DNA from: Amia ocellicauda
Taxonomy: Eukaryota; Chordata; Actinopteri; Amiiformes; Amiidae
Direction: 5' to 3'
Assembly: GCF_036373705.1 (NCBI RefSeq)
Contig: NW_027102659.1
Span: 62,001-126,000 of the forward strand
Length of the DNA stretch: 64,000 bases
The position numbers and the translations under genes are program-made. A model generated the notes under the pieces. The model had not been told where the DNA came from. It was given only the letters and a program-made list of their open reading frames with translations, and did no database searches. This document shows positions 30,556-42,798 of the stretch, piece after piece. Each line of letters starts with the position of its first letter. The stretch's first letter is position 1.

Positions 30556-31216
30556 CGGTGGTTTTGAAAACAGACTTCAACACCCTTTCTCCTGTATTAT
30601 AGCCGGTCCCTCCAATTCGGGGAAGAGCTATCTTATAAAGAACATCATAGAAGATGTGGACGCAACCGTGTCCCAAGCTCTTGACAACATAGTGTGGTGT
30701 TTCTCTTGCTGGCAACCTCTCTACGATGATTTGGCTTCGAAAAAAAATAATCTGAAATTTGTGCAAGGTCTCCCCGCCTCGTTGTGTGGCGATGACTTGT
30801 TCCCGCCCGGTAATACTAACCTAGTGATCCTTGATGACCTGATGGAGCAGGCCGGTGACAACAGTGAAGTGGAAAAAGCTTTCACAAAGTACACTCATCA
30901 TAGGAATTTAAGTATTATTTATTTAGTTCAAAATCTATTTTTTCAAGGTAAAAAAAGCCGCACTATTAATTTATATGCCAATTATATAATTCTTTTTAAA
31001 AACCCCAGAGATAAACTACAGGTCACCGTCTTGGCTCGTCAAATGTACCCTAACCAGACCAAGTTCTTTTTGGAGGCATTTGAGGATGCCACCAAAAAAC
31101 CCTACGGGTACTTGATTGCGGAATTAAATGCACAAACCCCAGAAGACTTTCGCCTAAGAACAGGTTTGTGCCCGCACGATTGGCCGGCAGTCTATGTGCT
31201 AAAGAAAAGGAAATAA
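30545..31216 (+). CDS. ATP: A32-type packaging ATPase, copy 3
   Basis: Open, 223 codons; Walker A and B unchanged. Private substitutions include CGDDLFPPGNTN for CDDDLFPPGQTN just before Walker B. Confidence 0.92.
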   Translation: MDISGGFENRLQHPFSCIIAGPSNSGKSYLIKNIIEDVDATVSQALDNIVWCFSCWQPLYDDLASKKNNLKFVQGLPASLCGDDLFPPGNTNLVILDDLMEQAGDNSEVEKAFTKYTHHRNLSIIYLVQNLFFQGKKSRTINLYANYIILFKNPRDKLQVTVLARQMYPNQTKFFLEAFEDATKKPYGYLIAELNAQTPEDFRLRTGLCPHDWPAVYVLKKRK

Positions 31217-31222
31217 ATAAGA

Positions 31223-31558
31223 ATGTCTGTTCGGATTAAAAGAAATCTGCCGCTTTTGCAAATGTTATTTGAGAGGAGCCCGCGCCATAGGAAAGCTGTG
31301 CTGGCAGGGGCCCCCTCGGATTTGATCGAGACCCTGTGTGAAATAGCTTTTAACATCTTACGCGGTAATATACCCCTAACCCCTTCTCAACATTCTAAAC
31401 TCAAAAAACAAAAAGCGGTTATCAAGATCATCGCTAATAAGAAGTATTCTATTAAAAGAAAAAGAAAGAAGATTAATCAAACCGGGGGTTTTATAGGACC
31501 GCTGTTGAGCATAGCCGTGCCTTTCCTAACCAGTCTTCTAGCTTCCAGAGTGGGTTAA
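31223..31558 (+). CDS. small basic structural-type protein, copy 3
   Basis: 111 codons, open, one or two substitutions from copy 2 (FERSP for FEGSP). Confidence 0.6.
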   Translation: MSVRIKRNLPLLQMLFERSPRHRKAVLAGAPSDLIETLCEIAFNILRGNIPLTPSQHSKLKKQKAVIKIIANKKYSIKRKRKKINQTGGFIGPLLSIAVPFLTSLLASRVG

Positions 31559-31560
31559 TA

Positions 31561-32304
31561 ATGGAATATGCTCAGAAAATGTTTTTGATCCCTCAGGAGC
31601 AGCTTGAGAAACTGAGAAAAAATGTTGTCGGGCCAGAGCCCATTAGACAAACGGCCGAAAACAACCTGGACTCTGAAATGAAAGCTATACAGGCCAGGGC
31701 CGATTTAAATCAGTATTCCAAAGCCCAGTTGTATACCAACACGTTACAGCGCTACCTCCGTCTGGTTAGACAGGGTGAAAAAGATCAAAACATTTTAACT
31801 TTAACCATGGCCTCTCAAGAAAATGGTTCTGGGGCTGATGCGGGGGGAACGGTTGATAAAGATGTTGCGGTGACCGAACCTGTAGAGAGTTCAGAGGGAG
31901 ATGTTGTAACGGATGTTTTGAGAAACATGCCGGCCAGAAGCAAAAGACATGCATAATATATCCTGCACAAAATGGTTCAGAAACTGCGGGTAACGGCTTG
32001 GAATGAACAGGGTGAATTTGTTTTTAAAGGACTACTGATCAAAGGTTCACACATGTTCGATTTGTTGAAGAGTGTCACTAGCACTAATAAGGTACCCGAT
32101 AGTCGCCGACCTGTAGGCTGGAATGCTTTCCTACAGGCGATGGCCTGTCTGAACATGCCCCAATCAACAGTTCCTAACCAGGAAACGCGACAAAAAATCC
32201 GTCTGTGTAAAGAGGTGGAGCCTGATCTGACTCCGATATCTCATTACTCTGACCATGCTGAGCGACCATCCTCAGGATCTATCCATTGTTGGGAAGCTTA
32301 TTAA
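31561..32304 (+). pseudogene. 247-residue virion-type protein, copy 3 (TAA)
   Basis: A GAA-to-TAA change at 31954-31956 ends the frame after 131 codons, just before the conserved C-terminal domain. The rest is open to 32304. Confidence 0.75.
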
Positions 32305-32483
32305 TCTCATGTTTTTATTTGTCTCCCCTGTAAATAATGACCCGACAAACAATTTTTTATTTTCATTTTTTATTTTTCAAATGTTGTACATTTATTTATA
32401 CCATAACCCCTGCTTTGTATAAGAATTGTGTTGAATAAAAACAAAACTAATGATTCAAAGGCTGTTTTCATTATTTTTTCACC

Positions 32484-33041
32484 TTAACACGCATGACATC
32501 TTTTAAAATCCTCACAAGAACACCCCATCTGTATACACGGCTGGCTAGGGTCGTAAGTCATTGTGTTATAAGGGGGGGTCCACAGTGTCCTGACAAACTC
32601 TGCCACTTTTTTATCATTTTGGCCTAAATCCTCACTGTACAAGGCCATAATATCGGGGTATGACCTTCCTTTAGATCTATGAAATAAGAAAAACACACAG
32701 TGTTGACCACAAGTGAAGGTCTGAAGACTTTGTACTTGACGACCGCTGTAAATGGTTTCTTGACAGTTGTTGAGCAGAAAGTTATTGATCTTCCAAGGGA
32801 AAGGTCTGAAATCCGGGGGGTTTGCATAGGAATCAAAAAATTCACCACGGTGGTCCTCCCTTAGATAAATAGCCAGCCAATGTTCTCCGGGCATATTTTT
32901 AGGGTGTGTGTTGATTATGTACATTGCAGGTAAATTCTTGATCTTAAATTTAGGCAGCTGATCGCAGGTGTAGACTCCTTGAAACAGTTTCCGTGAGCTG
33001 GCCAGGGCATTCATGATGTGGTTGAGCTCTCTGGTGTTCAT
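32484..33041 (-). CDS. PRO: adenain-type protease, copy 3
   Basis: Open, 185 codons from MNTREL; the His, Asp, Gln and Cys catalytic positions are kept. Confidence 0.92.
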   Translation of the reverse strand: MNTRELNHIMNALASSRKLFQGVYTCDQLPKFKIKNLPAMYIINTHPKNMPGEHWLAIYLREDHRGEFFDSYANPPDFRPFPWKINNFLLNNCQETIYSGRQVQSLQTFTCGQHCVFFLFHRSKGRSYPDIMALYSEDLGQNDKKVAEFVRTLWTPPYNTMTYDPSQPCIQMGCSCEDFKRCHAC

Positions 33042-33042
33042 T

Positions 33043-34352
33043 TTAATAATAATCATACATAACGTTTCTCCTCTGATTCACCTCAATAATGTTGTCAAAC
33101 ACTGCATACACGACCATATTTACAGTGCGTGGTAGAGGCTGCTTGAAACGCATCTCCAAACGCATATTGCCCATCTTCATCAGTGAAAAATGTTGTCCAC
33201 ACTCTTCGTCAGGGGTCAGGTTGAAACCGTACAGGGTGTAACCGCTGCAGTATTCCCGGCGATCGATCAGCCGGGAGTTTGATCCTTGAGATGGCGACCC
33301 GTAGCCAGTACTAGACTGTCATATTCACGAACCACATTGCCGTTTTCAAAGTCAGGTTGAAAAGGTCTGGATGGAACCTGCACACCATCGAAGTACAACG
33401 CTATAAATTCCGCGTTATAATGTTTAAAGTTAAAGGGGTTCTTGTTGTAAACCCCGGTAAATGCATCATTATCCACGAGACCTATAATAACCTGTTTTGG
33501 GAGCTGTCCTAGAAACAGATTTTCCTGGTTCATCACCCGTGTCCCTGCGGGGATACTGTGGACTTTCATATAGACTCTTTCGATCGGGTACTTGGCGTTT
33601 GCCGTCATTAACGCCTGCGCGTGTCCTAGTTTAACCGCCGGGGAGACGGACACTTTTTTCACAAACAGCGAGGCCGATAATATGGTCAGTTTATATTTTT
33701 CAGTATCAGGGGTCATCAGACAAAAAGCACTTTTACTACGGATCATTTTAATTTTAATGTCTACCCCGTTGAGCATGAGTTTTTCTTGGAAAAATATGTC
33801 TGCATGGATATGCCCCATTAGCTCAAAGGTCCTCCCTTCTGTTGAAAAGGCCGTTCTTTTTTGCAAACCCTTATTGAGTCCCTCTGGATCCTTGTCGTCC
33901 ATAGCTTCCGGGATGTCTTTGAAGAAAAGGCCGGGGTTGAACTGTTTGCTTAGGGTCTCCTCACTATAATTAAGTATACACTCCATCATGGCTCTATAGG
34001 GGTAAGTATTGCTGCTTTGACTAATGAGCCGATCTCCCAGGGTCACATCCACCTGTGAAAACATGGTGGCCACCGGGTAATTGATGACCCCAGCGTTGGT
34101 CGTCTTCTCGATTGCATCGCCATCCTCATCAGTCACTTTACAGTTCATTAAAATAAATGTGTTATTCAAATCAATATAATCCTCGCCATTGCCAGCTATA
34201 AAAAACTCCAGAGGGGCCGTGTCTGAAATTGCAGAAAGAGGGGGAATCTCTACATATATGATCTTATCTATACTCGTTTGAGTGTATGGAACTGTAAACA
34301 GATCCAGTTCTGATTTGACGCATTCTTCCGATAGACTGTGGACAAAAGACAT
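33043..34352 (-). pseudogene. major capsid protein, copy 3 (frameshift)
   Basis: Natural MCP start MSFVHSLSEECVKS at 34352, as in copy 4. Two extra bases near 33270 shift the frame and a stop follows at 33267, removing about the last 75 residues of the second jelly roll. Downstream sequence still aligns in another frame. Confidence 0.9.
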
Positions 34353-34843
34353 GTTTAAAAGATGTATCCTGAGGCTCTATTTTTCTTTCTTTGAGACTTT
34401 CTTTTTGCAGGTTTTTTCTTGTGCTGCTTCCTTCTCCGAGTGTTTCCACGATATGTTGGAGAATGAGAGATTCTTCGTTTTTTGTTAGCCACGGATCTTT
34501 GTCGCCCCCTGGTGGACACATGCTGTTTCTTCTTTTACCCCCCTCCTCGCCATTACCATGAGACCCGAACCCTCCTGATGCACATGGCTAGCTGCCCGGT
34601 TCATAACATTGGTGAACACGTCACTAACAATATTTTTAGCCGCTGATTTCAAGTGGGGTCTGGCTATAGCAAAGCCTCTCTTAAGCAGGGGTATGGCCAT
34701 TCTAAAGAGACCACGAAAGAGTCCTCCTAGACCGGCGCCATACATTGTGGGGGCTCCTACAATACCGGGCAAGCCGTTCCATCTTGCATCTTGTAATAAT
34801 CCACATAGGCGCTAGGATCTACATAACCCCTCGAGGTAGCCAT
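34264..34843 (-). pseudogene. pVI/pX-like minor protein, copy 3 (two frameshifts)
   Basis: The ATG at 34843 is in place. One base is missing near 34781 (shared with copy 4), and a second is missing from a C run near 34542. The 3' part overlaps the MCP start. Confidence 0.75.
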
Positions 34844-34844
34844 T

Positions 34845-35691
34845 TTAATAATGTACAAACTGTTTCAGGGGTCGAAAATGTAGTTTGACATTAACTTTAC
34901 GGAAGCGGAAGGGTACGTTGATATTCTGATCCGATTTTACTTCGATCGTGATGTTGTCAAAGTGGGTCTTTGAGACTGGTACGTAGTGTGGTTTGTCATA
35001 AGTAATTGTGACCATGTCATTGCTTTTACCTTTATTAAGTACATTTCTCAAAAGGGGGACATAACTATCCCCGACCCTCTGGTGGGTTATGATATCCGTA
35101 TACACATAAAGAGTGTAAAAGCCGCCCCACCACTTCTGAGAACCTGCTCTCTGTGTCAGAATAGAACCCAAATATACGCCCCAGTTGGCCGCTGGTTTGA
35201 ATGCTAATACCTGGTTTTGACACCTTGTACACTCTGTTTTTAATAGGGTTGTAATATAGCTTGATGTTGGGGGTGCCTTCTGAGAACTGTTTATGCATCT
35301 CATCTAATATTTTATCCACATTGTCATAATAACCTCCTTGTATCGTGAATGTCCATTGACTCTTTTTAACATCATCAAAAATGGCGAAGGTGGCATCCTT
35401 ATCTTGTAAAACAGCCCAAGTGTAAGGATACTGTATTTCCGCCAACCCCACTTCCCACGACCCCCTTAGATCTATAGATTTTCCAAATTGTACCGTGTAA
35501 CTGGATATTTCATTTTTAGGATATATATCGAGAGAGGCATTACTGGGTAGAGTCACGTAGAAGCCTCCTGATTCCATCTTGAGAATCGAAAGTAATGCCC
35601 CCAACACACCCGCGGGCATGTTGTTATAAGGATTGAATATCGCAAACCTGTTGTTCCGGGACCCAACTATTGAACTTTTCAGGCCATCCAA
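34845..35691 (-). pseudogene. penton-like minor capsid protein, copy 3 (frameshift)
   Basis: Open from 35691 for 208 codons to 35065. The C-terminal part continues in another frame to 34845. The break lies between about 35125 and 35185 and is the shared one. Confidence 0.85.
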
Positions 35692-36715
35692 GCCATTTCA
35701 TCAACACATATTTTTTCCGGTTCTGGGTTTTTTCAGCTAATATCTTTTCAACTCTGTATACACTGTCTTTACCCACAATAATTTTTTGTAACTCGGCTTC
35801 GTAAAACGTTCCTTCTATATCCTCCCTGTCATAGTCTTTTAACCGGTACACGGGGGGGTCTCTAGCCAACTGTTCGGTAACTGTAAAATATTCGTCAGAA
35901 AATGTTTGTTCATAACCTTTGGCAAAAGTACTCCTTAGCTTTGAAACGCGAACCACATCACCGATGTTGAACTAATAAGTAGTTTTTCCCTTCTTAATAA
36001 ATGGTCGGTATAATTTTTTATAGACCTTAAAAGAATTACTTTGATCAACATCTAAAGGCTTCATTTTAATACTGGTGTGATACCCTTGGTTGTAAGCATC
36101 GATAAAATCTTGAACTTTATCAAAATACTTGAACGTGTTGACCGCTGTAAAATATCTCCACATTTTGGTCTTTATGGTGCGGTTAAACCTCTCCACTACC
36201 GATGCCCTAAGCTCATTACCGGTGGTGAAATGATGTATTTTGTGTCTCTTCAGTAGATTCTGAAATTCTCTGTTGAGAAACTCTTTTCCTTTATCAGTCT
36301 GCAGTTTTTTAGGACATCGACCCTGGGACAATATATCCTCAAAGGCCCTTGTCACCGCCCGACCTGTTTTATTATGTAGAATGCGAGCCCAGGCATATTT
36401 TGATAACACATCGATACACATCAACATCAATTTGTGACCATTGTTATGTTTTGATAAATTTGACATATCGACTAGATCCATTTGCCATTGTGAGTCTATG
36501 TCAGTTGCATATACGCGGTTTCTTTTAAAGTTAATCCTGAGAGGTTTATGTAAGGTATAGGCGTCTTGTTCCCGTAACCATTCTGAAACAACCACATCAT
36601 TAACCTTCACTCCGGCCTCAGCGAGTCCTCTTTGAAAACCCTTCTTACCCGCCAAACCCCCAATCTTGGCTGGGTTGTAGTATAGTTCCTGCATTTGGGG
36701 AGCTTGCCGAGTCAT
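35624..36715 (-). pseudogene. INT: integrase, copy 3 (TAG after the core)
   Basis: A TAG near 35972 (TAT-to-TAG type change, shared with copy 4) splits the core from the C-terminal region; the chromodomain part is open from 35956 to 35624. Confidence 0.9.
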
Positions 36716-36887
36716 TCTGTCAAATAACCAAACAGACCCACACTATGCGCAAAGTTTTTATACAAGGTTTTTTATTCAACTTCAGGAGAGCAGATACCCC
36801 TTTTTACACATTTGAGAAAAGTATAACATACACAACAATTTTTTCTACGGTCCAGACAAAAAGAAATCAGATGATTGGTTACTTGAT

Positions 36888-37280
36888 CTATATCAACAAA
36901 TATACCTGTTTCTTTATCTTGTAGGCACACACCTCAGTTACATATGTAAATAAAACAACAATATGACCTATTTTAAAAGTAAACAGAGGTGTATTAAACA
37001 TGCTCAGCAAAAGGTCATACAGATGTTGATGATATGGCCTAATATCATTCTTGGCCCCCTTGAGCGCTTCATCCCAGTGTTCGTACCCCCCGGTCTTTGT
37101 TACAGCAGCCATTCACTTTTCCAGGTTTGAAAGTTGATCCTCATCGATGGTTAAATCTGTAGAGAAAAGGCTCGCGTTGGCTACTTTTCTGTCAAGCACA
37201 TGGTGTAATAGCGCTCTCAGGTTAGCTACAGAGTGTTGATGACAGAACCAGTTGCAGAAGCAGTCCAGAACATTCCCCAT
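36888..37280 (-). pseudogene. small Bcl-2-like protein, copy 3 (TGA)
   Basis: ATG at 37280; TGA at 37113-37115 as in copy 2; the BH1-like segment is unchanged. Confidence 0.5.
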
Positions 37281-37292
37281 GTTCAAAGTCCC

Positions 37293-38141
37293 TTAGTTCA
37301 GGTCAGAGTCTGAATCAGTGGCGTAGATGTCGAATTCCTCGTCGCTGCCCCCAGCTTTAACTTCTTTACTGAAGAAATAAGCTTTTAGCTTGCCAGCGGT
37401 TTTTCTACTCGGCTCATCCAGGTCATTGACCAGCTGCCCAAGTTTCTCTATTATAAACGGCTCCTTTTTCAGCTCCAGCAAAATCTCATCTATGATTTTC
37501 TGGACTTGTCCCGCAGTGACATGTATGTGGGAGTAAGACAGCGCCTTGATTAGTGCCGGTTTCAGCCACGGTTTGTTCAGTCTTCTGTAAAACACGTTGA
37601 AATAGAACAGGAAATAGTAACGGTCTGGTTCAAACAAACAACTGTGTCTCAACTGACTGGGGTGATTCACTTCACACCCCCGACAGACTTCTTTCAGAGC
37701 TCGGTCGATGAGAGCACTCAGAATATACACCAGGGTGCTTTTAACCACTCTGCTTACTTGGTCACATACCCCGGGCATAAATCCTGCGTCTTCATCACGC
37801 CCCTGGGACAGTCCGATGCTCATTGGGTCGCCTGGTGGTTTGTGGGGTGTTTCTACATCCATTGGACTGACCCCCTCCTGAGACGCACAGACGGTAGACA
37901 GTTCGGCAAAATCGAGGCCCTCCATGAGCTCCAGAGGCTGGGGATCCCCGAGACTCATTTGGACATCCATCGCACCGCATGTTGTTTCGTCCTGAGGGAC
38001 CGGGGTCTGAGGTCTTGGAGGGTAACCGCAGTCAGAGGGTTCCAGAGTGTATACAAAATCTGGGGAATAGAACCAGGGGTGATCCCGGGTTTGAAGAGGC
38101 CTGTAGAGCCTGTCGACGTCCGCAGCTTTCGGGTAAGACAT
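37293..38141 (-). CDS. 282-residue protein with CxxC-HPSQxxHxC cluster, copy 3
   Basis: Open, nearly identical to copy 2 (FFSKEV for FFRKEV near the end). The cluster and acidic tail are kept. Confidence 0.65.
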   Translation of the reverse strand: MSYPKAADVDRLYRPLQTRDHPWFYSPDFVYTLEPSDCGYPPRPQTPVPQDETTCGAMDVQMSLGDPQPLELMEGLDFAELSTVCASQEGVSPMDVETPHKPPGDPMSIGLSQGRDEDAGFMPGVCDQVSRVVKSTLVYILSALIDRALKEVCRGCEVNHPSQLRHSCLFEPDRYYFLFYFNVFYRRLNKPWLKPALIKALSYSHIHVTAGQVQKIIDEILLELKKEPFIIEKLGQLVNDLDEPSRKTAGKLKAYFFSKEVKAGGSDEEFDIYATDSDSDLN

Positions 38142-38219
38142 TCTCTTTAATTTTAAACCATGAATGAATTGTTGCGCCTTTTATCCTATCTCTTCACTAC
38201 GTCACGACACACCGCCCTC

Positions 38220-38810
38220 TTAGAAGAGAGTAGCCCCTGAGCCGTCAGACCCCCCTCCAAAACCCCACACGTCGTCGGTTTTATCATCGTCGTCGTCATT
38301 CAAGGGGGATATATAATCCATAATCCAGCATATTCTCCTTCTAACCAAATCCAGTTGCGAACATTTGGTCAAGATGTCAAAACCATCATTTATACAGTTT
38401 ATGACCTCTTTCAAGAACGGCCAGTCCACGGCGTCAAACATAATTTCAGTAACCTGTTTTTCTGGATCCTCCACACCCCCTTCAATAGGGTTTGTAATCA
38501 GGGTACTGCTAAACAAAACCTTACGATCTGTAGTTTGAGATAGACTCTTCACCACTCTACCGTAGTTCTGCAAGCTTTCCCATTCACACCTTTCAAAACC
38601 CTGAGTCGGAGACTCCATTTCGCATTCTCTTGGACCCTCTTGCAAGCCTTCTAGAGTCTTATCCACAAGCCCCAGATCTCTCCAGGCCATCACCTTCAAC
38701 CAGTCCTCATAAGAGTATTCAATTACCGTCTCAAAAGGTTCCAACGTACCCTCCTTCTCTCCCAAAGCAAAAAGCTCCACTCCAACATAGCTGGGATCCC
38801 TTTTAAAGCG
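38220..38810 (-). pseudogene. 236-residue unknown protein, copy 3 (N terminus lost)
   Basis: Cut at exactly the same base as copy 2 and joined to the same spacer. The frame again stays open through the junction to 39044. Confidence 0.8.
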
Positions 38811-39006
38811 CAGGGCGACCTGCCTTTGAAAGAGTTTCCAAAGTGTCCTGATGTGCCCTTTAGCAATGCCAAACAGGTCTGTGAAAATGGCATCCTTTCG
38901 CGGCACTTCAGACGCCATCTCACAGTCTAGCCGACCTGAAATGCGTGAGCCCGTTTTACCAGCAGGCTTCAACGGTAACCGTTTGAAGCAAGACGTGGCG
39001 GTGTCA

Positions 39007-39079
39007 GTTTCCGTAGTGTAGCGGTTATCACGTTCGCCTAACACGCGAAAGGTCCCCGGTTCGAAACCGGGCGGAAACA
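39007..39079 (+). tRNA. tRNA-Val-AAC: tRNA-Val (AAC)
   Basis: Identical to 22790-22862; all stems intact. Confidence 0.95.
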
Positions 39080-39678
39080 GCCTGCTGTGGGCCGGTCCAT
39101 TTCATCCTGTTTGCCCTCGTGGTTCCCCGGAGGCGGTGGGTAGCTTTTCTTCATTGGAGTGCCCGAAATCGGTGCTCTCAGAGCGTCCGTCCGTCGACAG
39201 GTTGAAATTGTAAACGCTGGTGTAGCCACTTTTAATTAAAATCTGATGATGATGATGATGATGATGTTGTTGTTGTTGTTCTTGTTGTTGTTCTTGTTGT
39301 CATCGTGGTCGCCGTCATTATTATTGTTAAAGTAAAGCAGTAGTTAGATTTGTTGCTACCGTAAGGTGCAGAAGGCACAATAGCTCTGTGATTGTCTGAT
39401 GGTGGCACAAGACAAGCAGCAGCTGTTTGAACAAGCCATTGAGCATCACCTTGTTGGGGTAAGTGTAAGTCTTGTCATAGCTCAGGGCGTTCTTCCTTTG
39501 AAAGAGTTTCCAAAGTGTCCTGATGTGCCCTTTAGCAATGCCAAACAGGTCAGTGAAAATGGCATCCTTTCGCCGCACTTCAGACGACATCTCACAGCCT
39601 AGCCGACCTGAAACACCTGAGCCCGTTTTACCAGCAGGCTTTAACGGTAACCATTTGAAGCAAGAGGCAGCGGTGTCA

Positions 39679-39751
39679 GTTTCCGTAGTGTAGCGGTTAT
39701 CACGTTCGCCCAACGCGCGAAAGGTCCCCGGTTCGAAACCGGGCGGAAACA
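39679..39751 (+). tRNA. tRNA-Val-like (AAC) with C at position 33
   Basis: Acceptor, D, anticodon and T stems pair. The anticodon loop reads CCAACGC, so the nearly universal U33 is C. Function doubtful. Confidence 0.75.
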
Positions 39752-40026
39752 GCCTACTGTGCCCTTTTCGTCATGCTTGCCCTCGTGGTTCCCCGGAGGC
39801 GGTGGGTGTCTTTTCTTCATTGGAGTGCCCGCAATCGATGCACTCAGAGCGTCCGTCCGTCGACAGGTTGAAATTGTAAACGCTGGTGTAGCCACTTTTA
39901 ATTAAAATCTGATGATGATGATGATGATGATGTTGTTGTTTTGTTCTTGTTGTCATCGTGGTCGCCGTCATTATTATTGTTAAAGTAAAGCAGTAGTTAG
40001 ATTTGTTGCTACCGTAAGGTGTAGAA

Positions 40027-40602
40027 GACAACAGTAGGTATGGCGTGTGATATCAAAACATTCAGAATACTTTTAACCTATATAATTTATAAGCTTTGTA
40101 AAATAAACCCAAATATCTCTTTTGCGGGGATAAACGCTGTTCTGAGTAGTTTGTGACTTGTTTAATACCAAACAAAGCATCGCTATAAAAAATAAATAAA
40201 AAAATCACTGTAAAAGCGCTAGTTATTTTTGATCTTTATAGTTATTTTCTAGGCTCAGGTTGTTTTTTAGCGCTTATAAAGGCCTGAAATATTCTTAGTG
40301 GTTGTTGACTATAGGTCTTGATGCTTAAAAATGTTTTTTTGAGAGACCAAAAGGTTCTAATAAAAGTTTAGAGTAGAGAGGAGAGAGATCGTCTCCATCT
40401 TGGTTTCTATTTGAAATTTGATGCAGTGTCAATTTATTGGTTGGTTTTGATATGTTAATTGGTAACAGGGTGGCACAAAGGCCAGACCAGAACAATGCCT
40501 TACAAGCAGATCCGGCATGTGGCCATCAGTATAAGTATGAAGGTCTGGTCTTCAGCTCGACAGACTCACACTGACCTTTCGATTTAAGACTAAAGATCAA
40601 CA
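40027..40602. other. truncated left region, copy 4
   Basis: Starts at the same GACAACAGTA junction as copy 3 and is nearly identical to 23645-24220. No gene seen. Confidence 0.75.
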
Positions 40603-42636
40603 ATGTCCGGAAACAACATCAGCGATTCGATTTAAACGAGTTTTTAGGCAAGTCTTCAGATTCTTTTCATTGACTCAGAGCGTGTTGTGTGCATGTATTG
40701 TAAATAAGGCTATAACATCTGTTTTAAGTTCTGTAAAATTATTTTTCAGTCAGTCAACAGGAGTTAATTCCCAACGCTGAGGAGATCATCTGGAACAACG
40801 ACGGTAAGATTTTTGTGTTTGCGCTCATGGGTTCTTATGCATGGGTGTGTGTGGTTTTGAAGCGGCTCATTAGAGTTATGAAAACGTTTTAATATATATT
40901 AATGCCGGTCTCTTTAATTACACAGAAACTATCGAAAGGCCTGTGATTAATGTCTCGACCAAGAGAAGTGGTTGTCCCTAGACAGGCTGTCTGCCGACCG
41001 GGTAAGAACTAAACCCCTGTTTGTTTGTATAACGTTTCTGTAAGATGTTTGAGTCCAGTTTTGTTAATTTTAAAAAAATTATCCTGTCTAACAGTATTAA
41101 GAAACGTGGTTCGAGACAACGAAAGGCCTTCCACATCGAGGGCTTGTTTCGTTTTACCTTCGAGAACCGTAACCTTTCAAGAATCTGAAAGGCCGTCAGC
41201 CCCGGTATCTGATAGCTGTGAGTATATGTCTGCAGCCTGTAAGAGGTTAAAGCTTTTTATAAAGCGGTGTGGTTAAAGGTTAAACATGTCTCTTACCTTC
41301 ACAGCGGTGCAAAAAGCTAAACCAGCCGAAAAACATAAGAAACGATTATTCTGTGGAGGTAAGTAAGATCTTTCAAACTTTAATGTTTTTAAAAGGGCTT
41401 TGTTTGCCCGTTGAGGGCTAATATTTAAGCGATGGGTGACCGTTTCCTGTAGGGCGGGGGGTTCTGGGAAAGATCTTTAGAAGTCCGGACAGATCTAGGC
41501 TTGTTTCTGGGGAACGTGTTTAGAAATGACCGATTGCCGTACCGTCTGGTTAGGAAGTAAAGCCGTCCGAAAGGGTTTAGTAAGTTGTTTGGCTTATCTC
41601 CCGCTATTATACTTCTGTTTTAAAGTGGTTGTAGGAAAAGGCTTGAAGGTGTTCATTGTATTTAATATTTAAACAGATCGTGAAAACGTTTGTGAAACAG
41701 GAAGTCCCGGGATCAGGAAGCGTTTACACTTGGAAGGTTCGTTTAAAAATGAAATGTTGTTGTGTGTGTGTGTGTTTTATTAACAATATTACAGTTTTTA
41801 AAGAAACATTTAAGAAACAGTTTATTTACAGCGGCTTCTCTGTTTTACATTTATTATCAAGTCCTAATAAATATATTGTCTGTAAATAATAAGGCGTTGT
41901 AGTGAATGTCTAAGGCTATTTTCAAAGGTCTAAAAAAGCTAAAGGTTTTGAATGTGCTGGACATGTTGTTTTAAGTTTGATTTCTGTCGCCGTTTAAAGA
42001 TGTAAATGTAATGTATATTTTTATTCTTCCCAAGACTCTTGGGATAGTCATTCTGTGGATGAGCTATTGAGGACAATTACCCCGTCTAAGTGGGATCAAA
42101 CATCTTCCCCGGTGAGATCACCGAGAGGATCCCCCACGGTGGTCTTGGAGACCCCCCAACATCTACTCAGGCCACAGCCTTCTGGGGGTAATTCAACACC
42201 CCAGATTCAGCCCGCCGCATTGTCGGGCGGAACAAATACAGGCATCCAACAACCTCAGGGGTCGCCGTCAGTCAGGGCTGACACACCACCCAACGACGGC
42301 CTGGTTTCAACATCGTCCCCCCAGACCCGTTTCTTGGCTACAGAAACGCGGAACAGTACCCCGCGCTTGGCCAGGGTGTTACCGCAAACGCCTTCTTGGT
42401 CTCCGTCCATGAGTATACGCTCGCTCCCTGCCTCCTTCGACCGAGATTTACCGGAGCGACCATCCTTTGAAGCTGAGCCAGGCCACCAGCCCCCGGAGCT
42501 ACTTCCTGAAGGTCGGCATGAGTTGCTACATACTTAGTTACAAAATCAAAGACTTGTGTTAGTGGGGCAAAACCTGGTGATAGAGAGCCAAAACACCCTT
42601 ATTAATACCCTTACTAACGAATTGTACCGTATTTAA
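40603..42636 (+). pseudogene. seven-exon spliced gene, copy 4 (exon 1 and exon 3 frameshifts, exon 7 stop)
   Basis: Combines the exon 1 single-base loss of copies 3 and 5 with the exon 3 8-bp loss and exon 7 TAG (42535-42537) of copy 2. The most damaged version. Splice sites are still unchanged. Confidence 0.7.
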
Positions 42637-42798
42637 TGTATTAATAGACACAAAACGCCTTACTATTGTGGGTTGTTGGAAAAATAAAAAATAAATTAAA
42701 AAATGTCCTGACTTGGTAAAAGAACTCACAAACTAAAGGATTATGAACATGCTAGGGCCCCAAAAAGACCTTCCCGAGAGAACATCCCCGGCCCTGTT

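Larger units (their letters stand above)
38811..40026. repeat. tRNA-Val spacer between copies 3 and 4
   Basis: Two tRNA units with microsatellites, closely matching 22594-23644 but keeping the second tRNA. Confidence 0.85.
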
